64,000 nucleotides of DNA, taken from assembly GCF_028476545.1 (NCBI RefSeq), contig NW_026733184.1, positions 41,776 to 105,775 on the forward strand, in the 5' to 3' direction. Shown here one piece after another: positions 1-23,410 of this stretch (position 1 is its first letter; every line of letters begins with the position of its first letter). This stretch comes from Physella acuta (lineage: Eukaryota; Mollusca; Gastropoda; Physidae). The notes below the pieces were generated by a model. It did no database searches. It saw nothing but the letters and a program-made list of their open reading frames with translations, and was not told the origin of the DNA. The position numbers were made by a program, and so were the translations under genes.

Positions 1-1855
1 TGAAATAAGAATACAAAATCTTGTTTGGTACCTAGGTGAAAATTTCAGGATTAGATGAATTAGATTAAGAGCAAGCTTCTCTAGAAAACAGCAACGCATT
101 AGCTTTCCTAGAAAAGAAAACATTTCGAAACAAAATAATTGCTGAGCGCTAAAAGTTCTTCCTTATTGACGTTAATTAACTCTAATTTCTCTTTTCATTT
201 TTGCTTAATTAAAATGTCTCTTTCAATTAGATTTTCGATGTTTCATAAACACTAATTATATTTCGACTAAGGAAAACTTTATCTTCAGAATTTTTCTGTC
301 TTGGTTACAGATTAATTTTTCTGTTACGCTAATAATAGTTTCTTTTTGTTTATTGATATGGCGATTAAAAATTTGTTGTAAACATTGCTACATCAATAGA
401 AGTTTTTTTCCTATAATGTATGATTTGTAGGCCAATGCCAATGCACATGAAACGCGTACAGGGTTTTTCAGTAATTAAATTTAGATTTATGTATGTAGAT
501 TTACAACTATTACAGGTGATTACTTTTAGATAACGTTTTTATGAAAATATAAAACTTTTTTTTTTCGGAAGTCTTTTTATGATTGCATTTTTAAACATTT
601 GCTTTCTTTCTGATATAACATTTTATTTTAATGTTGATTCTTAGTAGGCTATAAGTTTTCACATTTAGTCGACAGTTGCAACTTCTTTTTTTTTAATCCG
701 ACAAACTAAAAACTCTGTCAACGGATGTGGTTAAAAGTTACCACTACTAAAAATGAATTGCCAGTTCTTAAATTGATTTCACGCCGAATTTATTTGCTTA
801 ACATTATATTTTGCTAGCCGTGATTTTGATGTCATCATTTTTGTTTAGAATGTTTCATTCTAGTTATAGATGCATTTTTTAAACATTGTAAAAAAGATTG
901 TAAAAAAAAAATAATTAATTGACGCTCTGCTTTTGTGTTTCTGTTGTTACAATTCAAACTGAATATTTATCAATATTATTACCTAAGACCTGAGATTTTA
1001 TTCTTAATTAAGGGTAAACAAAAAACAACTATCTGGGCATAATGAAATAATTTTTAATAATAATAAATCGTTTTTTTTAACATCAATGGTCTGTCTAGTG
1101 AGTTTGACTATTATGTCTGCATATTATTTTAATATGTGATCGATAATAATACACTTTTTTCATGATCTACAAAACAAGTTGGCATGTATGAATAGCATCT
1201 TTAAATTTAAAAAAAAAATAATTTAAATTTTATTTTTTTTAAATTCGAAAATCTGGCAACACTTACCTTATTCCTAACAAGTTAAAAAAAAATTAGATCC
1301 ATTTCTGTTATTTGATCGTAGCACTTGCACCAGATGTCGTTGCTTGCTTGATGCAATTTAAATGTAAATTGAACTGTTTCACTTTCACATTAGCCTCGTT
1401 TTCACTGACTTAAATAATTCACTTGTGCTGCAACACAGCTATATCTGTATGTTGTTCCCAGCTAACTCACACTATAATTCATTATACTATTTGGCATTTG
1501 CCTATTTGGTAACCCTATTAAAATTTCAACATTGTGCTTATCACCCCACCCTGAAACTGCTGAGACATTTATTCTTTTGTCTTATAGTATATCTAGATCT
1601 AATTACTTGATTTAAATTACGGAAGCCTACCTGTAGTCTATAGTAGATCTATTATAGCATATATTTAATTATATTACTAAACTGCAAATTCATAACTCTT
1701 ATATTTTATTCCATCTTTTTTTTTTTACTATTAATTACAATGTGAATGTGTGTATAGTGTATAGACCTACATTGTTATATATTTAATAATAATATAAGCT
1801 TATAGGCTAATATATGTGCGTGTAATAATAGATCCAATCAATTAATATTAACAAT
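1..1855. other. AT-rich stretch, no gene seen
   Basis: Very AT-rich sequence with many A and T runs. I see no reading frame that resembles a protein, no RNA gene and no clear repeat family. It probably belongs to a long upstream intron or the 5' flank of the anoctamin gene, because that gene's missing 5' exons must lie to the left or here unrecognised. Confidence 0.5.
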
Positions 1856-2097
1856 CAGGGGCGTAGCGGGGGGTGCGGACCGCACCGGGTGACACCATTT
1901 AGGGGGGTGACACCAAGGCAAAAAATAGCAAAATATATAGAGAAAAACTTAAGGGGGGGGGTGCAAATCGAAAGTTTAAGACGGGGGGGTGCAAACCAAA
2001 AACTTGAAAGTTTGTCCCCGGGAAGGGTCGCAACGCCTCTGGGGGGTGACACCGTTAAGTGCCGCACCAGGTGACACCCGACCTCGCTACGCCACTG
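1856..2097. mobile_element. hAT-type MITE, G-run family B, with 8-bp TSD
   Basis: A 242-bp non-autonomous element. It starts CAGGGGCGTAGCG and ends CGCTACGCCACTG, so the ends are inverted copies of CAGTGGCGTAGCG. The flanks carry a perfect 8-bp duplication TTAACAAT (1848-1855 and 2098-2105), as made by hAT transposases. The inside holds G runs and the phrase GGGTGACACC, which other copies share. It has no coding capacity. Confidence 0.85.
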
Positions 2098-2298
2098 TTA
2101 ACAATTATTCAGATAATGATGAATTGATTGGTATTAAGTTCCCGCACAATAAAAACAGACTACCTAACTACCAAACCAAGCATGTTTATTGTTAAAACTG
2201 TCTTAGTGTCTATAGTCTGAGGCTTTAGACAATGCTACAATGCAATTATAACAATACCATTAGAAAGCTTTGTTTAAATCAGAAGAAGACAATATTGA

Positions 2299-2304
<6 letters not shown>

Positions 2305-2383
<79 letters not shown>
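2305..2383. repeat. (TA)n microsatellite
   Basis: About 78 bp of near-perfect TA dinucleotide repeat. Confidence 0.95.
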
Positions 2384-2386
<3 letters not shown>

Positions 2387-2951
2387 AATCTAAATGCACT
2401 CTATGCTTACATCTTACAATGACATGCTGTTATCACTCTTATGGCATATTTAATTTAAATATAAGATAAAGCATGAAATATGATAGACCTAGTTATTTTT
2501 CAAAAGTTAGCTGTGATCGAGGCTAGGATGTCTCATTTTAAATTTGTTTTATTGTTAACTGATTATATAAAGGCTGTTTACAGAACTATCTTAACTCAAA
2601 TTTCAATTTTAATCTTGCAATGTAACAGCATATGAAGATACAAGCTGCACTGTATTTTACATTTGGTATTTTTAACTGATAATAAATTAAAAATTAAATA
2701 ACATAAGTATCCTGTCTTTCTTTACATGAAAGATGCAGTCTTCAAATACTTAAACTATACATTTTATGTTTCAACATCATTGAATATTTCCTCCACATTA
2801 TTATTACATCCCCTAATTTGCATAATTTACTCTATTCTTTGATGCATCATTTTTATTCCAGCAATATATATGAATTCACATAAATATCAAACACTTTGGT
2901 TTTAACTTATCATATACACAATGTATAAAACTTTTAATTTCTGTACTCAAG

Positions 2952-13638
<10,687 letters not shown>

Positions 13639-15847
13639 GCATATTCAGCATTTCTACCAGTGTGTAGCTCAGTCTCTGCATTTCATAATAAAATCATTGA
13701 CCAAAAAGTTTAGAAAACCATAACTGATAAGGAAATTGAAGGAACAAAACAGTGGAATAAATACAGCATTTAAGGTCTATTGTGATAGTTATCTAAAACT
13801 TATTTTTACCAATATTGTTTTGCATTATTAGACATTATTTTATTGTTCCCATTAATAATCTGTATCATTTTTGTGCTTTCAAAAAAACCTAATTATAAAA
13901 TTATCTAAATTTTAAAAATAGATTCCTTTTTTATTTAAAAAATATAAACATAAAAATAGTTATGTTCCATTAAAAAGAAGCACTTTAAATTATACCGCAA
14001 CAATTTTTAATCATGTAGGTTAAGGTAGATCTGATAGCAGAGTGGCTTTGCGCTAAGGATTACAAATAGTTAATTATACATGCTGTTCAATGAGCATGCC
14101 TACTTCACACACATTATTTAGTCAAATGAAAATGTTTCATATAATTCCATTGATTGGCTTTTGTATAAAGTTGACATGCATTGCTTAATGCTGTTAATGT
14201 AGATTATACTTGATTAGATTTTTACTGTCAAAATTTGATATTTTTATAAATTTATGATGTAAGGTCTATTTCAAACATATTTTGACACAGGTAAAATGAG
14301 AAGAATTTGTAGACCAACTTTACACTAAGCAAGAGTAATAAAAATTAATATTCCTGCTTTTGAGAAGGGGGGGGGGGGGTTGAATAATTAATTTATTTCT
14401 TGGTAAGCAAACAAGCTCTGTTGTGTTTTCTATTAATTACTTTTAATTAGTTTAAGCATTTTTATTTGTAAAACTTGGTCACAGGCCATTTATCTTGTTA
14501 ATGTACATGTTTGCAATACGCATGTATTTAGAAGCCAAATAAAGTGTGTTTATAAGGTATATGGACTTACAATTTGATGTAGCGAGGTTATGGTTAGTGT
14601 ATAAATATATTTCTGCTTAGAAGTTTGCATTTTGAAAATATATTGTCCCCGTAGTTATCTTTTTCAGCTGTGAGGGTACTGCAGATGTTTATGATAAATC
14701 TGAGAAATACTCCCCTATTTTAATGGGTTCTCTTTGTCAGTTTGAATGTGTCATACTAAATAGATGGCAAGTGCAATATTTCAAGCTTTCAATATTGAGC
14801 TTCTATATTACATTTTATTCAATTGATGTGGTTGAAATAGTTATTTAATTTTCTAGGCCTAATTTTTTTTTTGTTGTATAAAAATATAATGGTGAAATAA
14901 ATACAATCTAAATGTTTAAAAACATTTCTTAACTAAAAAGAAATTACTCCTAAATATTTATAGAAACAATCTTTTATTTTTATGAAAATTTCATATCGTT
15001 ATTGCCAGTTATTTCCCCTGAGAAAAATTCTACCTCTTGACTAATCTCCCCTACTTTGCCTCCACCTGGATACCACTTGTTAAACAAATTTACAAATTCA
15101 AGCCTGTTACACTAAATTGTGCTAAAATTACATGTGATTTATTAACTCTGCTCTTTGTTTAAAACCAATGTGATATTTAACACTTTCCTTCTATCGTATT
15201 ATATCATAATCTGCCTTGATGTTATGTACAGTTTAAATCTCTCCTCTAATTTGTCAATTTTATTTACATATTCATGACACTTAAGCTGTTCATATTATAT
15301 TCACAAAGCAGCAACATATATTTTTCTGTTCATTTAATTATATTTTGAATTTTTTTTATCAACTTGTCTTAACTACTGTACAAATTATTTGATGTTTTTA
15401 TGCATTGCTTCTACATTGCCTGTTTAAAATATTTTTATATATTTAGTATCCCAAATTTAGGCATGCTTTGAACAAAGAATGGATAACTTCAATGCCTGAT
15501 GTAATTATTATTGAAGACTATTTCATTCTTTTCTGATCGCTGTACAGATATATTTAATTTCAATCTCTTTTTTTTTCTTTTGAAATTATAAAGATACTAA
15601 TAATTGTGCTCTAAATTAGTGTTTTTGTTTAATTTATTATTAGTTAATGGATATTTTGTATGACAACTTTTTGTAAAGCATAGCTAAATTCACCTCAAAT
15701 TTAGACTGGTACTTGCTTGCATATTTTGCACTCAAAAATTTTAAACAAGGCAAAAATCCCATATAATAGTATTGTAAGTTGGCTTAGATTATTACCTTAT
15801 CAAAAACCCTCACACTGCACACTTACAGTTAGATAATTCTTACTGGT
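13639..15847. other. Probable ANO7 3' UTR and AT-rich flank
   Basis: Follows the ANO7 stop codon. AATAAA-type signals occur, for instance at 14,538-14,543 (preceded by GAAGCC and followed by GTGTGTTT, a fair poly(A)-site context) and earlier near 13,687 and 13,757. A G run lies near 14,367. No other gene is visible. Which poly(A) site is used cannot be told from sequence alone. Confidence 0.5.
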
Positions 15848-15855
15848 GATTAGAG

Positions 15856-16056
15856 CAGTGTTTCTTCCAGACTTTTTTCTCCGGGGGGGCACTTGAAATC
15901 TTCGGGGGGGCGGTAAACTTTCTTCGGGGGGGGCGGACACTGTTAAAAGTATATATTTTCTATATAAATTATATAAATTTCATTTCGTTCGGGGGGGCGG
16001 TAAAAATTTTTCGGGGGGGCAAAGCCCCCCCGAAGAGATGCCTGGAAGAAACTCTG
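15856..16056. mobile_element. hAT-type MITE, family A, perfect TSD
   Basis: 201-bp element starting CAGTGTTTCTTCCAGAC and ending CTGGAAGAAACTCTG. Flanked by the perfect 8-bp duplication GATTAGAG (15848-15855, 16057-16064). G runs are on this strand, so it is inverted relative to the copy at 3663. Central AT-rich core. Confidence 0.92.
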
Positions 16057-16059
16057 GAT

Positions 16060-16517
16060 TAGAGGCGGGGAGTGCGGACCACACCTGGTGACACCATTTA
16101 GGGGGTGACATCATGGCAAAAAATTGAAAATATATAGAAGAAATATGCATTTTGCCAGTTCAATTAATGGTTAATAAGAGTTAATCCACCAGTTCTGATA
16201 AATGACTATAGATAGCCATCTTTACCATTATCTGTACACACTTTAAAACTATCACCGAGGGGGGGGGGGGGTGACACCAACTTCAAAATATAGAGAGAAT
16301 TAAAGGTTTGTTAAGTATTTTGAACAACAGATAGGTCAATCTACGAAAGTAGAGGGGATGACACCAAAATCTAATAACTTACGATGAAAACTATGCTTTT
16401 TCCACATAAATAAATAGGTGGATTGTGTGCACACATTAATGCCATTAGGCAACTTGGGAAGGGGATGTCACCAATTGCAATTGCATATTATGTATACATT
16501 AATATATATAGGTTTTA

Positions 16518-16606
<89 letters not shown>

Positions 16607-16665
16607 CAAAGTTTTTATCCGGGTGGGGGGGGGGGGGGGTGACACCATGAGGTCCCGAAATATAG
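16060..16665. repeat. Scattered family-B pieces around GTGACACCA
   Basis: A piece matching the family-B element inside (GGTGACACCATTTAGGGGGT, then ATGGCAAAAAA, at 16,067-16,143). Further G-run plus GTGACACCA or GATGACACCA units follow near 16,260, 16,354, 16,463 and 16,623. It looks like a degenerate, spread tandem expansion of one MITE segment. Confidence 0.6.
16519..16605. repeat. (TA)n microsatellite
   Basis: About 86 bp of TA repeat. Confidence 0.95.
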
Positions 16666-16850
16666 ATTATAGCTAACGATTATATTTAGTAAAATAATTA
16701 AAAAGTGGTTAATGAAAGCGCCCGCCAAAAGTTATCTCTAAAGTTCAAAGATGTACGACTAATTGTTGGTGGAACATATGTACTGATAAACCCTTGGTCT
16801 TATCTCTATAGTTGAACAAAGACGCAGCACTAAAGCACATTCATATAGAT

Positions 16851-17069
16851 CAGGGGTCTCCAAACTTTTCAGTCCGAGGGCCGCATTAAGTATCAAACTT
16901 CAGCTCGGGGGCCAGTTTCTTCCAGGCATGTCTTTGATTTTTCTGAGCGAAGTTCCACAGCAATCACCAACAAACGTTTTTTTTCCGTGGACAAATTTAT
17001 CTCAGCAGGCCGGATAAGAGGACCTCGTGGGCCGCATCCGGCCCGCGGGCCGTAGTTTGGAGACCCCTG
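16851..17069. mobile_element. hAT-type MITE, family C (CAGGGGTCTCCAAAC)
   Basis: 219-bp element with inverted ends CAGGGGTCTCCAAACTTTT and TAGTTTGGAGACCCCTG. Perfect 8-bp duplication ATATAGAT on both sides (16843-16850, 17070-17077). The terminal sequence is of the widespread hAT type. Non-coding. Confidence 0.93.
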
Positions 17070-17077
17070 ATATAGAT

Positions 17078-18027
17078 CTATGTTGAAGCTGTTGGATGCG
17101 GGACACAAGTGTTGAGGCTCATCATCTGATGGAAATGTTGCATATAATTATCATATAAGTGTTGTATACGTTGACAGCTGTCAGTTGCGTTGTGCGCGTC
17201 TACAGTTAGTCTTAGTTGTCTTTCGTTTTTTGAGTCTTTATAATTATGATCCACTCAAAAGACGAGTAGAAAGAGAAGCAGAGACTTAAAACATATTTTT
17301 ATATTGTTTCATGTGTTTGGAACCCAAAAGCTGTTAGTAATCATTGATAACTTTGTAAGAGGTTGGTATTTTTTTCCATTATGTGATATATATATATCGA
17401 AGCAGCATTCACGGTTGAACACAGTTTTTTAATCACTAACATTGAAAATGTGATATTTAGGGTCCCTATTTATTTAGCCAGCAGACTCATTTGTTTATGA
17501 AGATGTGTTCATTACTGGTTTTTAGAAAAGCAGTTATCCAGGTGAATTGCCAAAATCATTCTTATTAGTCCTGTGCTTGCCAGCAAATTATGGATGTCTT
17601 TCCCTAGACTGGTGTAGAACGAAAGGCCGACAAGACAAAAGGCCGACAAGGACAAAAGGCCGTGTCGGCCTTTTGTCCGGATCCCCTCCTAGACGCACGT
17701 TATGCCTTCCCCGTTAATTGCTTTTTTTATACGAAACAATAAACTTGCCCAATGTTCAACCCTACATTTTTCTCCTAAATAACAAAATACGTAGCATTCA
17801 ATTGTAAAACATAAGCCCAGATATTATAAAACTAGCATACTAGTCAGAAATAGCATACACGCGAAAATTGCTAATTACTAAATTACTAAGTTTAACATCA
17901 ATCCCATCACAATTGAAAAAGTATTTTTTTTTACAATCAAAACTTAAGCTTTCTCATGGGCTAAAATTTTTAAGTATGTGTAAAGACAGTTTGAACAGTG
18001 CGGTGATCGAGTCAACTAAAATATGTA

Positions 18028-18031
<4 letters not shown>
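17078..18031. other. Gap without genes; contains a perfect hairpin
   Basis: No gene seen. At 17,650-17,678 there is a perfect 13-bp stem GGACAAAAGGCCG / CGGCCTTTTGTCC with a TGT loop. It is preceded by two tandem ACAAAAGGCCGACAAG-like units. It is probably a transposon end or remnant. Confidence 0.5.

Positions 18032-18114
<83 letters not shown>
18032..18114. repeat. (TA)n microsatellite
   Basis: About 82 bp of TA repeat. Confidence 0.95.
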
Positions 18115-18119
<5 letters not shown>

Positions 18120-18886
18120 GCTATAAATTTACCAGCGTAAAAAAAAAAATATGGCCCCCTTTCAAGTATTCACCGCTCTCCCAACCTCAAAAATCTGGCT
18201 ACACCACACTCTCGTGTGTGCTTTTGTTTGCTAATACCTAGCCTAATAACACTCACCCCCCCCCCCCCCCCCCCAACCCCCCCACCATCCCTCTTATTAA
18301 ACGGTCTGAAGTATACCACTGTGCGCGATATGATGGAAATTGATTGAAACGTCCACTGCAACAGCTTATGTTATTGTGTAACAGAGTCCAGCGCAAGACT
18401 AAGTGAAAATTACGTGGGCTGTTGCACTGAAGTATACCAACACAAAAACTCTAAACAAAGCACTTTGGCGTAATATACGGCTTATAAGAGGGAAACACTC
18501 TTGGTAATTCAGCTGTTGGTAAGTCAAGGATTAATTTAATATAACTAGTAGTTCGTTTTAAAAATGTAACAAATCTGTTTTGATCTCTGTGGATATTATA
18601 CTTAATCACAAGTTTTATTTTTTATTTTTAGAAATAGCCTACATTTAGATCTACCTCCGCCAATTTAAGACACGAAGGGGATATATAAAATCGGTGGCCC
18701 CTATACATCAAGTTTGATAAACGTAGGTTGGGATTAGTAGTTTTTCTTATTCTTGTTCTTTGAATCTGGAGCTGACATGTCAATATCCTTAATATCATGG
18801 CACTAGTCACTTCTGGTCATTTTAATCTTCTGGTTTTTCTCTAAGTTGTGCCCTGCCAACACTACTGAACAATTAGTAGGCCTATG
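18115..18886. other. Gap without genes
   Basis: Intergenic sequence with a C run near 18,256-18,290 and nothing else I can name. Confidence 0.45.
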
Positions 18887-19034
18887 GGGGGGGCAACCCC
18901 CTCCTCCTGAAGAAAGTCTAAGCCCGCCCCGAACAAATTGGAATTTATATAGAAAATATATACTTTTATCAGTGTCCGTCCCCGTCCCCCCGTCCCCCGC
19001 CGCCCCCGTAGAAAAAAGTCGGGAAGAAACACTG
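18887..19034. mobile_element. Truncated family-A MITE
   Basis: Retains the AT-rich core (TTTATATAGAAAATATATAC), 'CAGTGTCCG' and the right end GGAAGAAACACTG of family A. The left end is missing or diverged. Confidence 0.65.
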
Positions 19035-19410
19035 GTCAGGTTTGAAAGGGGAACTTTACTTTTATACGATGTGAAGATAGTCTTTGTATATTTTAAACCC
19101 ATTCTCTCCTCTTGTCAACTGTCCTCACAAAAAACCGAATCCCATAGTATGATGTGACAAACGTATTTCTATAAGCTAAACGAGAGCGAAATTGCATGCA
19201 GATTTCAATATCAAACAGGAACATTTTTAATGATTTTGTTATCCTTTGAAATAGAACCTAATTGTAAATTAAGACAAAGGTTGTTTGCACGTATGAACCA
19301 GATAAGCTATCGTAGGTAGGCATAAATCAACCTAGAAAACTAATTTTTAATCAACGCTTTTCACACATTGCCCCAAAAGGATCAAGTGAAATTGGCAGGG
19401 CCTAGCTACT

Positions 19411-20007
19411 TTTTAGCGCAATTTCCATTCTGGACTATTGCGATTATTAACTCGTCATTTCTGGATGTATGAATGGATGGATGTGTGTCCGCAGCTTTAA
19501 GTCGTATCTCCTCCTCAACAAAGCAATGTCGAGGACTAGTTCCAAAAGCAAATATGTTAAGCAAGTTCCAAGGATGATTGTGGGCCAAAAAAATTCCCGG
19601 AATTCCTTCCTGGATTTCCCGGAAAATGCAGTTTTTGCTCCATATCTCGGCAACCAGACCACTTAGCGACTTGAAACATTTACCAATCGATTCCTGCCAT
19701 AATTTAGAACAATATTGCCGAAGAAAGTTTTTAAAAATATCCTTTCGTTCGGTCACAAAAAAATATTTACTACTTTTTTAAACTGAGCATCTTGTAGGCC
19801 TAGGACGAACATTTAAACTGAGCATCGTGTAGGCCTACTCGTTAAAATAAAACTATTTCCGTTGATATAGGTTAATATAGTTGTCCTTTTTTTAGCGCAA
19901 AAAAATATCCTTTCGTTCGGTCACAAAAAATTAAATATTGTTATGGATAACATAAGGAAATTGCGCTTAAATTGTTACTAGACTTTTTATTAACTTGTTT
20001 TTTTTGC
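19411..20007 (+). repeat. Interspersed repeat F, two overlapping partial copies
   Basis: 19,411-19,757 matches the left and middle parts of the repeat at 6563. 19,889-20,007 is a second, internally deleted copy that keeps the left TTTAGCGCA and the right end through AACTTGTTTTTTTT. Between them an AAACTGAGCATC-TGTAGGCCTA unit occurs twice. Confidence 0.75.
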
Positions 20008-20224
20008 CTTGAGTAAAGTTGACTTGATCCGGGGTAAAATCTCTATTCAATGTGCTGTAAAACGCCCAAAACAGCGCATAATAAAAATGTGTGTCACAAA
20101 AAATGTGCAACTGAAGTTATCAAAAATTACGAAAACTTTGGAACGTTTTAAAAAGAATATAATCTATTCATAGTGAATACAAATAAACAAGGAAATCTTG
20201 CACAAATACCAAAATTAGAGATTG

Positions 20225-20640
20225 GCGTCGTCCATAAATGACGTCACACTCGTAGGGGGGAGGGGGGTCAGTAATTTTGTGACGGTGTGTGATGAGGTTC
20301 TGATGGTGCGAAGTCACACTTTTGCATTATATAAAAGCAATGTTAGAAAGCGAATTTTAGACGCTATTTCGCGTTTTAGAACATTGTTTTGATACATTGT
20401 AATAGGAATTGATTAAAATACTCTATTTTGACAGAGTTCAGAAAAGATTTTTGAAAAATATCGATGTTTAAAAAAATTCAACTTCAATTTTGAGGGGGGG
20501 GGGGGGGGGGGGTGGTTGTAGGCTGAGGTGCGACGTCATTTTAGGGGGGGGGTCTGGCTTCTTGTGACGATGTGTGACGGAGGGGAGGGGGGAGGTAAAA
20601 ATCGTCAAAAAAGCGTGACGTCATTTATGGATGACCCCTT
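20225..20640 (+). mobile_element. MITE family D, CCATAAATGACGTCA termini
   Basis: About 415 bp with inverted ends GTCGTCCATAAATGACGTCA and TGACGTCATTTATGGATGAC. The inside holds G runs and GTGACGGTGTGTGA. A second copy lies inverted at 23,411-23,823. No unambiguous target duplication was found, so the superfamily is left open. Confidence 0.75.
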
Positions 20641-21043
20641 TTAAGATTAAGAATTACATACACTGGGCACATGTGGAATATGCAAGAGGGATGCACAAAT
20701 CACAAAGTTAGCGTGTAGTAGAGCATGTCTTGTCTTTTCGCCCCCATGTTTGGAATTTCTTTTAAACATTTCAGTTTATTTGTGTTTTTCACCATTATTT
20801 AAATCTCTTGTCTTTAAATTTTAGCTTGCAGTAATAATTCGGTTAAAATACTAAACGAAACTCTGTAATAAAAAAATCTATAGCGTTTTCTGGCTACCAC
20901 GCTTTTATTTACGAAAGCAAATTAGTGTTGTTTACTTTTTTCAGTGCTAATTATTTTAAAGCTTTTAAAAAAAATATTTTCTCTCCCCCCTCCCCCCACC
21001 CACACAATGTTTAGATATTCGTTCTACATGAAGTTGACATCAC
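20641..21043. other. Gap without genes
   Basis: AT-rich intergenic sequence. No gene, RNA or named repeat seen. Confidence 0.45.
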
Positions 21044-21051
21044 ATAGGCTA

Positions 21052-21317
21052 CAGAGTTTCTTCCAGGCATCTCTTCGGGGAGGGGGGGGGGGGGGGGGGG
21101 CACCGCCCCCCCCCCCCCCCCCCCCTCCCCAAGAAAAAAGTCTACCGCCCCCCCTCGAAATTTATATAGAATTTATTTATATAGAATATGGAATTTATAT
21201 AGAAAATATATACTTTTGACAGTGTCCGCCCCCCCCCCGAAAATTGTTATCCCCCCCCCCCCCCCCCCCGAAAATTTCAATTGCACCCCCGGAGAAAAAA
21301 GTCTGGAAGAAACACTG
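21052..21317. mobile_element. hAT-type MITE, family A, 7/8 TSD
   Basis: 266-bp element starting CAGAGTTTCTTCCAGGC and ending CTGGAAGAAACACTG. The flanks are ATAGGCTA (left) and ATAGGCTG (right). Near its left end a long G run faces a long C run and could fold back. Confidence 0.88.
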
Positions 21318-21502
21318 ATAGGCTGTGACTGAAAATATTTCATTTGCGTTAAAACCCGATCAGTAAGCATCTAGCGATCGCTAGTATTTTATCTTTTTAT
21401 CTCCCCATTAAATATTGACTTTAGCAATTTTAAAATTAAATTTGTATGACTAACCTAATGTCTAATTTCATAAAAAATAATATATATTCTTGCTGCTGTG
21501 TC

Positions 21503-21657
21503 TAGTAGCGTAGCGAGGGGGGGCATATGTCCCAGGGCGCCGACCTTAGGGGGCGCCAAAATGGGTTGGAAAAATAAATTGAAAGGTTAGGGGAGGGGGG
21601 TGCAAATCGAAAAGTTTGTCATGTCCCCGGGCGCCGGGAAGGGTCGCTACTCCTCTG
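21503..21657. mobile_element. hAT-type MITE, family B short form
   Basis: 155 bp, starting TAGTAGCGTAGCGAGG and ending GGGTCGCTACTCCTCTG. Perfect 8-bp duplication GCTGTGTC (21495-21502, 21658-21665). Internal CATATGTCCCAGGGCGCCGA defines a subfamily seen again at 61,857 and 62,986. Confidence 0.85.
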
Positions 21658-21665
21658 GCTGTGTC

Positions 21666-22424
21666 ACCAGAGACGAATCAGAATGTATCTGGAAAGTTAA
21701 AACGACATCGCTGCATTAATTAAAAGTTGGTCGGAATTAAGTTACAAGATTTACCATATCCAACAAAGTGACAAATAAACGTGCGTTTTGAACCGAACAA
21801 AAGCGTTTAGAATGTAGATCTAGAAGATCTATGTTTAATTCTAATATCTAAGTTTGAAAAGTAAAAGCCAAAAGGGGAAAGGTTCAAGATTTATTAGGGC
21901 CTATGTTCTGTTTATCCTGTGTTAAATGAAACCTAATCCATAACTGTAAGCCTAGACCTAGAATTATAACTTAATCATGTCGATACCAAATTCGTTTCAT
22001 TTTGACTTGTTAAATGAATAGAAACCATAACACAACTCTTCAAGTTAGCTAGGCCCTACATGAGATGTAGATCTATATTCACATTGGACACATCCATGTT
22101 TTGTTTCATTTTTTTTTTAAATTTTTGTTTCATTTTTTTTAAATATTATTTTCGGCAACTGCACTTACCATCATTCAACAGGGGATGTAATCTACGTTAT
22201 TTACTATATTTAGACTACTAGAGAAATAAGTAGATTGCCTAAGTCTAAATTAAAATAATTTAAATTAAATAGATCTAGATCTAGATCTAGTAGTCAAGTG
22301 AATTGTGTAAGACTACTTTACTTTTGATGGCTTAATTTTAAATTTAGATCTAGATCTAGATATTCTTAGTCTTACTTAAGTTAAAATTTAGAAATTATAT
22401 TATTAAGTTAAGACTTAAGACTTA
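21666..22424. other. Gap without genes, TAGATC runs
   Basis: AT-rich intergenic sequence with short (TAGATC)n runs near 22,268-22,290 and 22,347. Nothing else recognised. Confidence 0.45.
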
Positions 22425-22432
22425 CAAAAAGT

Positions 22433-22974
22433 GGTAATCTATCGTTTTGGGTACGTAAAATCGCCCGCGGCTATTTATGTACGAAAACGTTACCTCGTTG
22501 TCAAGGCTTTAATAGAAGTATATTGTCATACTTTTGTGTCAAATATTATAGATAAATGAATAATAAACCTAAATCAATGGCTAAATATATCGATATAGGC
22601 CAGAAATTAACTTTAAACAGCAGTGTCTGAGAGCAAGATTTGCTATATAAACAGCAGCCATTTGTAAAATAGAGTGGCTTCCCCCTGAAACTGGCGCTAA
22701 AAGCTTATAAAAATAAAACTCTGACAAGATGGCTGCTATAGTAAATGAGCATGGTTGCATCTGTTGGAAACATCGCTAGTCTTCATTTATTACGGAAAAG
22801 TTTTAATTCAATTGTTTAAAAACAGTTACATAAATGAATCAAGGAAACATTTTTGAATTTTTAAAAACATAAATCCTCCTCAAAATGTGAAATAATTATT
22901 AAAATTTAAGGAGTCACCTGTTTTTCACATTACAAATCGCGGGCGATTTTACGTACCCAAAACGATAGATTACC
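22433..22974. mobile_element. Long-TIR MITE, family E, with TSD
   Basis: 542-bp element with perfect ~37-bp inverted ends starting GGTAATCTATCGTTTTGGGT. It is flanked by CAAAAAGT on both sides (22425-22432 and 22975-22982), an 8-bp duplication that could be read as 9 bp with a one-base shift of the ends. Long TIRs with 8-9-bp duplications fit Mutator-like, Merlin-like or Zisupton-like groups; I cannot choose. No coding capacity. Confidence 0.88.
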
Positions 22975-22982
22975 CAAAAAGT

Positions 22983-23410
22983 GAAAGTGACAGACAAGTT
23001 GAAGTAAAGTAGTAAAGTACTACTGTTACAGTGTTACAGTAAAGTTAACTTACTTTACTTTTAAGTTAGTTAAACTTTAGTTTAGACCATCTCTACTCTC
23101 TATTACTATTAGTTGTTATTAGTATTACTTTTAATCCTATAGGCCTACTATAGAACTAGATCTCCTTCTAGCCTACCACTGTTGCCAGGTGTCCAGTTTT
23201 AAACTGGACAGTCAAGTATTTGAGCAGACTGTCCAGGATAAAATAAATATAAATACTGGACAAGTATATGAATAATACTCTGTTACCCCCCTTCTTCTGC
23301 TTTGCGGCATACCTGAGAAGGGAAGGATGGAAAGGTGTCCAGTATTTTCGGAAAAGGTATCTGGCAACCCTAAGTAGATCTAGATCTAGAATCTAGTAGT
23401 TAGTAGTAGT
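22983..23410. other. Gap without genes
   Basis: AT-rich intergenic sequence with AAGTTAACTTACTTTA-like short repeats and a TAGATC run near 23,376. No gene seen. Confidence 0.4.

Noticed and set aside
20225-20640. TGACGTCA sites here as regulatory CREs
   Set aside because: They are part of the inverted ends of MITE family D, present again at 23.4 kb.
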